From the NCBI GenBank assembly GCA_031262625.1, contig JAISHJ010000003.1, positions 1-14,065 on the forward strand: a stretch of 14,065 bases of DNA, in the 5' to 3' direction. This document shows, in pieces, positions 1 through 7,188 of this stretch (within the stretch, counting starts at the first letter, position 1; each line of letters begins with the position of its first letter). The stretch is from Ruminococcus sp. (GTDB lineage: Bacteria > Bacillota > Clostridia > Oscillospirales > Ruminococcaceae). The notes beneath the pieces were generated by a model that was given only the letters and a program-made list of their open reading frames with translations, ran no database searches and was not told the DNA's origin. Position numbers and translations under genes: made by a program.

Positions 1-305
1 GGGAAGATTCCCATGTGTTTGAAGTCGGTAGGCTTGACGATAAAGCTTAGTTCTCCGCAGGGGGAATCGTAACGGATAATCTGCCTTTCGCGGGCGGCGG
101 CGGTCTTATATTCCCAACGTCCGCCGCCCTTTTCCGAGCGGATATAGTGCGCGTCTGCACTGTTCCAAACATCGTTTTTTTCGGTTTTCCAGATAATCTG
201 CGGATCGGGGCGGATATATCTGTATCTGCCGAACTGTTCTGCCTTTTCACCGTCACTGCAATCAAGAAGCTTATAATCACGCCAGTTTTCGGCTTTTTTT
301 ATCAT
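1..305 (-). CDS. Class I SAM-dependent methyltransferase, RlmI/COG1092-like (partial, N-terminal about 101 residues)
   Basis: The reading frame opens at an ATG at 305-303 and stays open to the left edge, so only the N-terminal part is visible. It begins MIKKAENWRDYKLLDC, followed by an RPDPQIIW segment (about residues 32-39), a SADAHY..GGGRWEY block and FKHMGIFP at the cut edge. These match the N-terminal region of the Firmicute SAM-dependent methyltransferases related to the rRNA cytosine methyltransferase RlmI; in relatives the FKHxGxFP motif sits just before the SAM-binding Rossmann domain, which here lies outside the window. The substrate cannot be read from this part. An in-frame TAA four codons upstream fixes this ATG as the first available Met; the ribosome binding site is weak (AAGAAAG-like). 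The gene starts 29 bp after glmM and is probably co-transcribed with it. Confidence 0.8.
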   Translation of the reverse strand, partial: MIKKAENWRDYKLLDCSDGEKAEQFGRYRYIRPDPQIIWKTEKNDVWNSADAHYIRSEKGGGRWEYKTAAARERQIIRYDSPCGELSFIVKPTDFKHMGIF

Positions 306-334
306 CTTTGTACTTTCTTATCACGCAATTAGCT

Positions 335-1705
335 TTAATCAGTCGTCTTAACTGTATCGGCGATTTTTGCGGCAATTTCTCCGGCTAAGCGGTTAATCTG
401 TTTGAAGTCTTTCCCTTCCGCCATAACGCGTATCAGAGGTTCTGTGCCGCTTTCACGTACGAGTATTCGCCCTGTCGTACCAAGTTCGTTCTTAGCGGTT
501 TCGATAAGTTCGCTTACGGCAGTTTCGTTCTTCCATTTTTCCTTAAATGCTGCCGGAATAGTTACATTGAGCATAACCTGAGGATAAACGTTCATAACCG
601 CCGCAAGTTCTGACAGCGGCTTGCCCGTCTGCTTCATAACTTCGAGGAGTTTTACAGCGGTAAGCTCGCCGTCCCCGGTTGTAGCATGGTCGCGGAAGAT
701 AATATGCCCGGACTGCTCCCCGCCGAGATTGTAGCCTTTATCAATCATCTGCTCGAGTATGTAGCGGTCGCCTACCTTTGTGGAAACGACTGCTACACCG
801 TTGTTTTCGGCATATTCGAGAAAGCCCATGTTAGTCATAACCGTAACAACTGCCGTTGATTTTGAAAGAGTTTCCTTTTCTTTCATATCCTTTGCGAAGA
901 TAGCAATAAGCCTGTCGCCGTCAATTATAGCACCGGTTTCGTCTACAGCCAAACATCTGTCTGCATCGCCGTCAAAAGCAAGCCCGATGTCGCATTTTTT
1001 TTCCTTAACAAAGCTGATAAGCGTGTTCATGTCGGTAGAGCCGCATTTTTTATTAATGTTAACGCCATTTGGAGCGGCGTTTATCAGGAAAACTTTTGCA
1101 TCAAATGCCGCGAAAATCTTTTCTGCGGTAATATAGGAAGCACCGTTAGCACAGTCGACAGCAATCCTTGTGTTAAAGAGGTTCAGACCCTTTACCGTGT
1201 CGGTAATATGCTTAACATATTCCGTTACAGCAGTCTTATCGTCAATAATCCGCCCGACTTTTTCGGCGGATTTAAGTGCTGACTTTATACGTTCCGGGTT
1301 GTCGAAAATAAGTGTCTCTATCTCTTCCTCCGTCTCGTCCGGTAGCTTATATCCGGTGGAAGCGAAAAGCTTTATACCGTTATATTCAAAGCTGTTGTGC
1401 GAAGCCGATATCATTATTCCGGCAGTATATCCGCGTGCGTTTGTAAGATACGACACCGCCGGCGTGGGTACTATCCCCGCTAAGATACAGTTCCCCCCGA
1501 CAGAAGCTATCCCTGCCGCAAGCGCCGCTTCAAGTATATCGCACGAAATTCTTGTGTCTTTACCGATAAGAAAGTTAAGCTCGGTATGTCCGGCTTCTTT
1601 TGCGAGCACCATCGCTGCCGCTCGCCCTATCTGCATTGCCGTTTCGCAGTCAAGTTCTGTTACGGCAACGCCTCTTGCACCGTCTGTTCCGAAAAGTTTC
1701 CCCAT
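335..1705 (-). CDS. glmM: Phosphoglucosamine mutase GlmM
   Basis: Cytoplasmic enzyme converting glucosamine 6-phosphate to glucosamine 1-phosphate on the route to UDP-GlcNAc, the peptidoglycan precursor. The protein is 456 residues, normal for the family. It starts MGKLFGTDGARG, carries the phosphoserine loop ISASHN (S102, the serine phosphorylated in the catalytic cycle; the numbering agrees with E. coli GlmM), the Mg-binding DGDADR loop, a GEQSGH sugar-binding loop and the C-terminal RESGTEPLIRVM phosphate-binding loop. A longer frame starting at 1744 is possible, but the ATG at 1705 is preceded by AGGAG with 5 nt spacing and gives the canonical N terminus. It lies downstream of ruvB, separated by a perfect inverted repeat. 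Being placed with ruv genes rather than behind cdaA/ybbR is less usual. Confidence 0.97.
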   Translation of the reverse strand: MGKLFGTDGARGVAVTELDCETAMQIGRAAAMVLAKEAGHTELNFLIGKDTRISCDILEAALAAGIASVGGNCILAGIVPTPAVSYLTNARGYTAGIMISASHNSFEYNGIKLFASTGYKLPDETEEEIETLIFDNPERIKSALKSAEKVGRIIDDKTAVTEYVKHITDTVKGLNLFNTRIAVDCANGASYITAEKIFAAFDAKVFLINAAPNGVNINKKCGSTDMNTLISFVKEKKCDIGLAFDGDADRCLAVDETGAIIDGDRLIAIFAKDMKEKETLSKSTAVVTVMTNMGFLEYAENNGVAVVSTKVGDRYILEQMIDKGYNLGGEQSGHIIFRDHATTGDGELTAVKLLEVMKQTGKPLSELAAVMNVYPQVMLNVTIPAAFKEKWKNETAVSELIETAKNELGTTGRILVRESGTEPLIRVMAEGKDFKQINRLAGEIAAKIADTVKTTD

Positions 1706-1710
1706 AAAAG

Positions 1711-1715
1711 CTCCT
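1711..1715 (-). promoter_or_regulatory. Ribosome binding site deciding the glmM start
   Basis: On the minus strand AGGAG precedes the ATG at 1705 with 5 nt spacing. This supports the 456-residue GlmM rather than a form extended by 13 residues that would start inside the inverted repeat. Confidence 0.8.
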
Positions 1716-1730
1716 AAAACCATGATATTT

Positions 1731-1789
1731 GAACTTGTATTCATAGCGTGAAGTCGTTCGAGAGCGGCTGAACCTATGAATACAAGTTC
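1731..1789. repeat. Perfect 16 bp inverted repeat between ruvB and glmM
   Basis: GAACTTGTATTCATAG at 1731-1746 is matched exactly by its reverse complement at 1774-1789, with a 27 nt centre. The right arm ends on the base next to the ruvB stop codon (1790-1792). In the minus-strand transcript it would fold into a 16 bp stem between the ruvB stop and the glmM ribosome binding site. No U-run follows on that strand, so it does not look like a Rho-independent terminator. A processing, stability or partial attenuation hairpin, or a small fold-back repeat, are the main options. Confidence 0.85.
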
Positions 1790-2863
1790 TTATAATAAGC
1801 TTATCTGCGCCGGATTAATATTTGCCGGAGCAGTAATTCCCAAATGATTATAGGCAAGTGCGGTTACGCACCTTCCTCTGGGCGTTCGCGAGATAAACCC
1901 AAGCTGCATAAGATACGGTTCGCAGACATCCTCAAGGGTTATTGATTCTTCGCCGATTGCCGAAGCAAGCGTCTCAAGTCCCACAGGTCCGCCGCCGTAT
2001 CCCTTAATAATCATCTCCAAAAATCTTTTGTCCATTCCATCGAGACCGAGTGAGTCGATTTCGAGCCTGTCGAGGGCAATTTTCGCAATTTCTTCCGTGA
2101 CTTTGCCTGAGCCTAAAACTTCCGCAAAGTCTCTCACACGCTTTAACAGGCGGTTAGCGATACGCGGAGTTCCGCGAGAGCGTTTCGCAATCTCAAACGC
2201 ACCTTTTTTGTCGCAGGGTATCCCTAAAATTACGCTTGAACGCAGTACAATATCGGTAAGCTGTTCAAAATTATAGAGTTCAAGCCGCATAACCACGCCG
2301 AAACGATCGCGAAGCGGCGCGGAAAGCTGTCCGGCGCGGGTAGTCGCACCGATAAGCGTAAATTTCGGCAGGTCGAGACGGATTGACCGTGCGGAAGGAC
2401 CTTTTCCGACAATTATATCGAGAGCGAAATCTTCCAGCGCAGGGTACATAATCTCCTCAACCTGACGGTTAAGCCGATGTATTTCATCAATAAAAAGCAC
2501 GTCATTTGGCGAAAGGTTAGTAAGAAGCGCGGCGAGGTCTCCGGCTTTTTCGATAGCAGGACCCGAAGTGATACGGATATTTACTCCCATTTCGTGAGCG
2601 ATTATACAGGAAAGCGTGGTTTTACCAAGCCCCGGCGGTCCGTAGAGCAGTACATGGTCGAGAGGTTCGCCGCGCTTTTTAGCCGCTTCGATAAAGACGG
2701 ACATATTTTCTTTAACCTTATCCTGCCCGATATATTCGGAAAGCGTTTTCGGACGGAGGGTTAAGTCAATATCATCGGTAGTATCGAGTTCCGTCTCGCG
2801 GGGACTCACAAGCCTATCCGAAATATCGTTATCGTCAAATTCAAAGGAGGATGTTTCTAACAT
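1790..2863 (-). CDS. ruvB: Holliday junction branch migration ATPase RuvB
   Basis: Hexameric AAA+ motor that, with RuvA, drives branch migration of Holliday junctions in recombination and replication fork repair. The 357-residue protein shows Walker A GPPGLGKT (residues 75-82), Walker B FIDEIH (124-129), a sensor region IGATTRAG (171-178), the arginine-finger segment SAPLRDRFG (181-189), and the C-terminal DNA-binding winged helix with FISRTPRGR. The N terminus is slightly long, with an acidic extension of about 15 residues before the conserved SPRETELD region. An AGGAAA-like ribosome binding site lies upstream of the ATG at 2863. ruvB is separated from ruvA by the alkaline-phosphatase-like gene instead of following it directly. 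Confidence 0.98.
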   Translation of the reverse strand: MLETSSFEFDDNDISDRLVSPRETELDTTDDIDLTLRPKTLSEYIGQDKVKENMSVFIEAAKKRGEPLDHVLLYGPPGLGKTTLSCIIAHEMGVNIRITSGPAIEKAGDLAALLTNLSPNDVLFIDEIHRLNRQVEEIMYPALEDFALDIIVGKGPSARSIRLDLPKFTLIGATTRAGQLSAPLRDRFGVVMRLELYNFEQLTDIVLRSSVILGIPCDKKGAFEIAKRSRGTPRIANRLLKRVRDFAEVLGSGKVTEEIAKIALDRLEIDSLGLDGMDKRFLEMIIKGYGGGPVGLETLASAIGEESITLEDVCEPYLMQLGFISRTPRGRCVTALAYNHLGITAPANINPAQISLL

Positions 2864-2905
2864 TTTATAAATTTCCTAAAAAAATGTGCAGATTTTTTAA
2901 TTTTA

Positions 2906-4057
2906 TCAGATTAACTGTTCATAGAGAGAAGTTTTTTCGGTAGAACAGATTATCAGCGGAACGAGCATCTCTTCTTCGGTTATGCCGCCGGTGAAAGCCT
3001 TTGCGGAGCGTTGCCTTGTGCCGTAGCGGAAGGTCTTTTTACCTGTCGCGGCGGCAATAAAATCGCCGATAAAATCATCTGTTTTAAAGTGAGGACGATA
3101 CGCGCCGAAAAGTCTTACTGCTTCCGATTTGGGGTAGAGAAGAAAATCTTTCCCGAAGGCTTCGGTGAACTGATAGGTAAAATTTTCGGTCCTGTCCGGC
3201 TTTATAAAGAAGCTTGAAGCACGCGGCTCAAGGATAGGGTTCATGTAAAAACAGTCGCAAAGCGCGGGGTAGTCGGCAAGGTTAACCGTGTCGGAGTCAA
3301 TATATCCGCTTGTTGAAGTAATAATAAAGAGCGTATCTTTTGTGTTTTTACAGAGATTTTGAAGATGGTAGTTAATTCCCGAAAGTTCGCGGTAGAGTTC
3401 TTCCGAAGCCGTACCCCCGGCACGTATGGTATTCGCCGTGCCTGTCCAGTATACGAAAGAGAAGGTATCGGAAACAGTCCTTGTAATATCTGAAAGCTTG
3501 CGGCATATATCTTCAAAGCTTTTGCATAGAATTTGTGTTGTGGAGGTATGGAGAATATCGTCCGAAAGTACGAAAGTGTCCGTCCGGTGTGCGGGGCGAT
3601 TCTTCCCGGAGGAACTGAAATCAACAAAAATATCTTCAAAGGCAAGTGCAGTTTCCGCGCCGATATTAACGGGAATTTCTGTTTTCCACATTTTTTTCGT
3701 AAACATATCGTATGTCAAACCATACTCTTTGAAAAAAAGAAGCCGCCCGAGGTTGCCGTGTTCATTCGGAGCAATTCCGGAGAGTATCGAACACAGTGCC
3801 GGAACTCCTCCCGAAGGAAAAACAGAGGTTATGTCGGAAACTTTATTTACTTTCAAAAAATCGCCGTTTTTAACATTTTTCCGCAGAATATCCGAACCCA
3901 TTCCGTCGATAAAAATAACAACGGTATTCGAGTAATTCTTATCAAGCGCTTTGTCAAGCAGTTCAATTGTCGGGTAAAGGTAGGCAAAACGGTAAAACCT
4001 CCTGATTGAGGAGATTACATTAATTATGCTGTTGCCGTAGTTCGGAGAACAGAGCAT
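2906..4057 (-). CDS. Alkaline-phosphatase-superfamily protein, probable pseudoenzyme
   Basis: The 383-residue protein resembles the Clostridia 'alkaline phosphatase family protein' (type I phosphodiesterase/nucleotide pyrophosphatase fold) along its whole length: an NYGNSI start, VVIFIDGMG (D51, a metal ligand), SVFPS (78-82), GIAPNEHG, a DYPALCDC..ILEPRASSFF region and ITEEEMLVPLI near the C terminus. The catalytic positions differ sharply from what I expect. The nucleophile segment usually FPxTTxAA is FPSGGVPA (80-87). The segment usually resembling YWxEPDxxxH is YWTGTANTI (203-211). The TADHGH metal motif is TSTSGY (247-252). The HAGLTEDEM histidine motif is FTGGITEEEM (355-364). Only D51 remains clearly. 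The frame is intact, so it is not a decayed gene. No Shine-Dalgarno sequence precedes the ATG at 4057; a short repeat occupies that place. Function unknown; a binding or regulatory role is inference. Confidence 0.85.
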   Translation of the reverse strand: MLCSPNYGNSIINVISSIRRFYRFAYLYPTIELLDKALDKNYSNTVVIFIDGMGSDILRKNVKNGDFLKVNKVSDITSVFPSGGVPALCSILSGIAPNEHGNLGRLLFFKEYGLTYDMFTKKMWKTEIPVNIGAETALAFEDIFVDFSSSGKNRPAHRTDTFVLSDDILHTSTTQILCKSFEDICRKLSDITRTVSDTFSFVYWTGTANTIRAGGTASEELYRELSGINYHLQNLCKNTKDTLFIITSTSGYIDSDTVNLADYPALCDCFYMNPILEPRASSFFIKPDRTENFTYQFTEAFGKDFLLYPKSEAVRLFGAYRPHFKTDDFIGDFIAAATGKKTFRYGTRQRSAKAFTGGITEEEMLVPLIICSTEKTSLYEQLI

Positions 4058-4107
4058 AAAGAATACCGAATACAGAATACAGAATCAGAGTACAGAGTAT
4101 TCGCCTT
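4058..4107. repeat. Short degenerate tandem repeat (CAGAGTACAG type) between ruvA and the phosphatase-like gene
   Basis: On the plus strand the gap reads as repeated GAATACAGAAT and CAGAGTACAGAG units. It fills almost the whole 50 bp between the ruvA stop and the next start codon, leaving no recognisable ribosome binding site. The same CAGAGTACAGA core recurs at 10421-10470, after pfkA. Confidence 0.7.
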
Positions 4108-4722
4108 TCATTTTAATGATGAGAGAGATTTCAGTGCGCTTTTTATCATATCCTGCGCCGACAAATCGGAGGATAAACCAGCTACGGCGTGAACAGCTTC
4201 TGTCTGTGAGAAGCCGAGTACACAAAGTGCCGCAACCGCTTCGCCTGCATTTGAATTTTTAGAGTTATTCCCTGTCTTCGGTATAACTATGTCGGAGAGA
4301 TTGCCGAGGTCACCCGCCTGTTTTTTAAGCTTGTCCTTAAGCTCTAAAATTATCCTTGAAGCGGTTTTCGCACCAACGCCTTTTATGCCGCGGAATGAGG
4401 CGGTATCTTCCGCCGCGACGGAGAGGGCGAATGTTTGAGGAGAAAGCGATGAAAGCACCGCGAGCGCTCCCTTCGGTCCTACTCCCGAGACAGAAATAAG
4501 CATCTCGAAACAGCTTTTTTCCTGTTCGTCGCAAAAGCCGAAAAGTTCAACCGCATTGTCGGTTACGTGCATATGCGTAAGGAGCATCTGCTCCGCACCG
4601 ACTGCTTCACAAGCAGCAAGGGTATTCAGACTGCAGCGGCAGGAGTACCCGACACCGTTACATTCAATTACAACGCTGTCGATTGCTTTTTTTATAATCT
4701 TTCCGTTAAGCGAATATATCAT
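4108..4722 (-). CDS. ruvA: Holliday junction DNA-binding protein RuvA
   Basis: RuvA binds four-way junctions as a tetramer and loads RuvB. The 204-residue protein has the N-terminal OB fold (MIYSLNGKI...GVGYSC, about 1-63), two helix-hairpin-helix motifs with GVGPK (80-84) and GVGAKTA (115-121) followed by RIILELKDKL, a flexible linker rich in Asn and Ser (about 145-160), and the C-terminal RuvB-contacting domain (about 160-204, with EAVAALCVLGF). It starts 5 bp after the ruvC stop, indicating translational coupling within one operon. Confidence 0.97.
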   Translation of the reverse strand: MIYSLNGKIIKKAIDSVVIECNGVGYSCRCSLNTLAACEAVGAEQMLLTHMHVTDNAVELFGFCDEQEKSCFEMLISVSGVGPKGALAVLSSLSPQTFALSVAAEDTASFRGIKGVGAKTASRIILELKDKLKKQAGDLGNLSDIVIPKTGNNSKNSNAGEAVAALCVLGFSQTEAVHAVAGLSSDLSAQDMIKSALKSLSSLK

Positions 4723-4727
4723 AATAT

Positions 4728-5207
4728 TTACCCGTAATTTTTTGAACTGTGTCCGTGACAGATTGCGATTGCAAGCGCGTCCGCCGCATCGTCGGGTTTC
4801 GGAACTTCTTTCAAGCCTAAGATAGATTTCGTCATCTGCATAACCTGATTTTTTTCAGCGCGCCCGTAACCTACAACCGACTGTTTAACCTGAAGCGGAG
4901 TATATTCAAAAACAGGAATATTAAGGTTAACCGCAGAAAGCATTATTACTCCTCGCGCTTGGGCAACGTCAATCCCGGTCTTTTGGTTCGTGTTGAAAAA
5001 AAGTTTCTCAACCGCCATAGTATCAGGCTCATAAAGCTTTAATATGCGGTTCATGTCGTCAAAAATTGCCTTAAGACGAAGGTTAAAAGGAGTATCGGAA
5101 TCTGTCGTAATCGCGCCGAAGGTTTCCGGCTTAAATTTATATCCGTCAAATGTCAAAACGCCGAATCCGACTATCGCGTAGCCCGGGTCGATACCGAGAA
5201 TCTTCAT
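4728..5207 (-). CDS. ruvC: Crossover junction endodeoxyribonuclease RuvC
   Basis: Homodimeric RNase H-fold nuclease that cuts Holliday junctions symmetrically. The 159-residue protein begins MKILGIDPGYAIVGFG and keeps the four acidic catalytic residues: D7, E67 (in TMAVEKLFF), D140 and D143 (in PDDAADALA). The NTNQKTGIDVAQARG helix and VVGYGRAEKNQV segment are typical. It is the first gene of the minus-strand block. Only a weak GGGGC-type ribosome binding site precedes the ATG at 5207. Confidence 0.97.
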   Translation of the reverse strand: MKILGIDPGYAIVGFGVLTFDGYKFKPETFGAITTDSDTPFNLRLKAIFDDMNRILKLYEPDTMAVEKLFFNTNQKTGIDVAQARGVIMLSAVNLNIPVFEYTPLQVKQSVVGYGRAEKNQVMQMTKSILGLKEVPKPDDAADALAIAICHGHSSKNYG

Positions 5208-5419
5208 TGTTTATTGCCCCGTACAAATTTACGTGTATAAGCGCCCTAAAAAATGTCAATAATCAATCATATATAAATACATTGTATCACGAAATAAAAA
5301 TTTTTGCAAGCCTTTCACCGATTTTTAATTTTTGTCCATATTTTGACTATACGCAGTCCATATTTAACGGCTATAATTATAAACTATACACCTTATTACT
5401 TTTACGGAGGAAGAGAGCA
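5208..5419. promoter_or_regulatory. Divergent control region between ruvC and the carD-like gene
   Basis: This 212 bp AT-rich gap must hold promoters for both directions. Toward carD there is a perfect TATAAT at 5372-5377, about 28 bp before the ribosome binding site; the nearest good -35 (TTGACT, 5343-5348) is 23 bp away, too far for a standard spacer. Toward ruvC there is TTGACA on the minus strand at 5259-5254 and TATACA at 5239-5234, with a short 14 bp spacer. Neither pair is convincing alone, so the boxes are tentative. Confidence 0.4.
5406..5410 (+). promoter_or_regulatory. Ribosome binding site supporting a TTG start for the carD-like gene
   Basis: GGAGG lies 9 nt before the TTG at 5420. 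No ATG at a suitable distance is available, and the protein begins at the position where CarD-family proteins begin. Confidence 0.75.
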
Positions 5420-6040
5420 TTGGAATACAGCGTCGGCGATTACGTAGTTTACGGTGTAAACGGCGTATGTAAATTCGATCGTATCGAAAGTAAAAATTTC
5501 TCCGGTAAAGAAGAACGTTACTGTATTCTTCTTCCCATAGACTCAAAAAGTTCGACTTATTATGTTGAAGAAGAAAAACTTTCCGAGCGTGTCCGCAAAG
5601 TCATGAGCGCTTCTGAAATATTGGCGCTGATTGACTCTATGCCTGATATCCCCGACGAATGGGACGATGATAATAACCAGCGCAAATCCGACTACCGCGA
5701 GGTCTTACAAAGCGGCGATTTCCGCCGGCTTATAGGCTTAACGCGCGCTCTTTACGGTTTCCGCGAAAAACAGCGCGAGCATAATAAAAAGCTCCCTGTC
5801 GCGGACGACAAGAGCATGAAAGCCGCAGAAAATATTCTCTATTCAGAGTTTGCCTTTGTCTTAGGAATCCCCTACGAATCGGTTGAGAGCTTTATAACAG
5901 ACCGCCTTGAAGGCGCAAGCGGTGCAGAAGCAAGCGGCACGGGAGCAGACGAAGCCGTAAGCATAAGTGGATCAACTGCCGAAGTTTCAGAAGAAATTAC
6001 GAAAACAGCTGCTGTCGAAACCACCGTTTCTAATTCATAA
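5420..6040 (+). CDS. CarD/CdnL-family RNA polymerase-binding transcription regulator
   Basis: Proteins of this family bind the beta subunit of RNA polymerase and stabilise open complexes at promoters such as those of rRNA genes. Starting at TTG 5420, the 206-residue protein opens (M)EYSVGDYVVYGVNGVCKF, the typical Tudor-like RNAP-interacting domain (about 1-60), then a helical DNA-contacting domain (about 65-160) with the DYREVLQSGDFRRLIGLTRAL segment. The last 45 residues are a low-complexity tail rich in Ala, Ser, Thr and Glu, beyond the usual family end. The open frame extends upstream of the TTG, but that part is noncoding control region. The stop codon overlaps the 3' end of convergent spmB by 11 bp. 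Confidence 0.9.
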   Translation: MEYSVGDYVVYGVNGVCKFDRIESKNFSGKEERYCILLPIDSKSSTYYVEEEKLSERVRKVMSASEILALIDSMPDIPDEWDDDNNQRKSDYREVLQSGDFRRLIGLTRALYGFREKQREHNKKLPVADDKSMKAAENILYSEFAFVLGIPYESVESFITDRLEGASGAEASGTGADEAVSISGSTAEVSEEITKTAAVETTVSNS

Positions 6041-6548
6041 AAAGATTGACTGTTAAAGCACTGAAAATAAATGCTGTAATATCGGATGTAAGGCACGCGG
6101 CAATCGTGTGCCTTGTTTTTGTAACCTTTGTCGCGCCATAATACACGGCGACAGTGTAGAATGTGGTCTCCGAAGCCCCCATCATAACAGAAGCTACCCT
6201 TCCGGCGAAACTGTCCGGAGAAACTTCCGAGAGTATCGTCTCATATGTCGCAAGAGCTCCGCTTCCCGAAATAGGGCGTATTAAAGCAAGCGGAAGTGCT
6301 TCCGGCGGAAAACCTAAAAAGACAGCCGCCGGTGCAATCACTCCGGTGATAGCATCAAGCGCTCCGGAAGCCTTAAACATTCCGATCGCTGTCATAAGAG
6401 CAATCAGCGCCGGGAGAATTCCTATTCCTACCCGAAGCGACTCCCCCGCGCCGTCGATAAATTCGTTAAAAATGTCAACTTTTTTAACAAATCCGGCAAG
6501 AATTATGAGTGCTAACAAAACGGGGATTATGTAACTTGTGTAGTTCAT
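6030..6548 (-). CDS. spmB: Spore maturation protein SpmB
   Basis: Integral membrane protein of the nucleoside-recognition (Gate) domain family; in Bacillus, SpmA and SpmB are needed for normal spore core dehydration and heat resistance. The 172 residues contain several hydrophobic segments, with the family motifs GIGILPALIALMTAIGMF (42-59), RPISGSGAL (91-99) and GASETTFYTVAVYYG (124-138). The start overlaps the spmA stop by 4 bp (ATGA), indicating translational coupling. The 3' end overlaps the carD-like gene and there is no room for a terminator between them. Confidence 0.95.
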   Translation of the reverse strand: MNYTSYIIPVLLALIILAGFVKKVDIFNEFIDGAGESLRVGIGILPALIALMTAIGMFKASGALDAITGVIAPAAVFLGFPPEALPLALIRPISGSGALATYETILSEVSPDSFAGRVASVMMGASETTFYTVAVYYGATKVTKTRHTIAACLTSDITAFIFSALTVNLFMN

Positions 6549-7150
6549 CGGTTACCCTTTCTGTTCCCTGCCGCGTTGAAGATTAAAGCGACAGCAAGCC
6601 CTGCTGCAAGCGCAATTACGCTCGTAACAACTACCGCCGGAAAAATATCAAACGGCGAAAGCGAACCGTGTTTTAAGCGAAGCGTTGCAGCTGTCTGAGG
6701 AATAAGCGTAATTGATGCGGTATTCAGTACTATAAATACTATCATATGCCTTGAAGCTATTGTTTCGTCAAGGCTTGCCTTTTTTCCTTCAATCTCAAGT
6801 TCATGCATTGCATTAAGCCCGATAGGAGTAGCCGCATTCCCGAGCCCCAAAACATTCGCAGCAACATTCATACATATAAGCCCGTAAGCCTTACATTTCG
6901 GATCAAGTCCCGGAAATAAAATCACAAAAAGCGGGCGGAAAACCGCCGCAAGCTTCGCGGTAAGCCCCGCCTTTTCGGCAATCCGCATAAACCCTCCCCA
7001 CATACACATTCCGCCGATAAGATAAAGGAAAAGTTCTACCGCTTCCACGCAGGAATTCAGAGCAGACTCGGTAAGCCCCGGAGTATTCCCGGTAAAAATC
7101 CCGAAAACCACCGACAGCAAAAGCATTAGCCCGAAAACCCATTTCATCAT
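6545..7150 (-). CDS. spmA: Spore maturation protein SpmA
   Basis: Partner of SpmB and also a Gate-domain membrane protein. The 201-residue sequence shows a hydrophobic N-terminal segment, ...LFLYLIGGMCMWGGFMRIAEKAGL (about 41-64), the conserved NVLGLGNAATPIGLNAM stretch (about 99-115) and ITLIPQTAATLR (about 147-158). In Bacillus these genes belong with dacB and are sporulation controlled; no dacB is adjacent here. A GGTG-type ribosome binding site precedes the double ATG at 7150. The pair suggests a spore former, although homologues also occur in non-sporulating bacteria. Confidence 0.95.
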   Translation of the reverse strand: MMKWVFGLMLLLSVVFGIFTGNTPGLTESALNSCVEAVELFLYLIGGMCMWGGFMRIAEKAGLTAKLAAVFRPLFVILFPGLDPKCKAYGLICMNVAANVLGLGNAATPIGLNAMHELEIEGKKASLDETIASRHMIVFIVLNTASITLIPQTAATLRLKHGSLSPFDIFPAVVVTSVIALAAGLAVALIFNAAGNRKGNR

Positions 7151-7188
7151 AAAGACACCATCTCAAATAATATCGGTTTTAGTAGTTA

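Noticed and set aside
47..280. 77-residue minus-strand open frame near the left edge
   Set aside because: Another frame on the same strand (from 305 to the edge) encodes the recognisable methyltransferase N terminus; this one is a shadow.
1170..1751. 193-residue plus-strand open frame opposite glmM
   Set aside because: Antisense shadow of glmM with Ser-rich, domain-free composition; the glmM frame carries all catalytic motifs.
1731..1789. Intrinsic terminator between ruvB and glmM
   Set aside because: On the transcribed minus strand the stem is followed by AAATATCATGG, not a U-run, and glmM would need to be transcribed through it.
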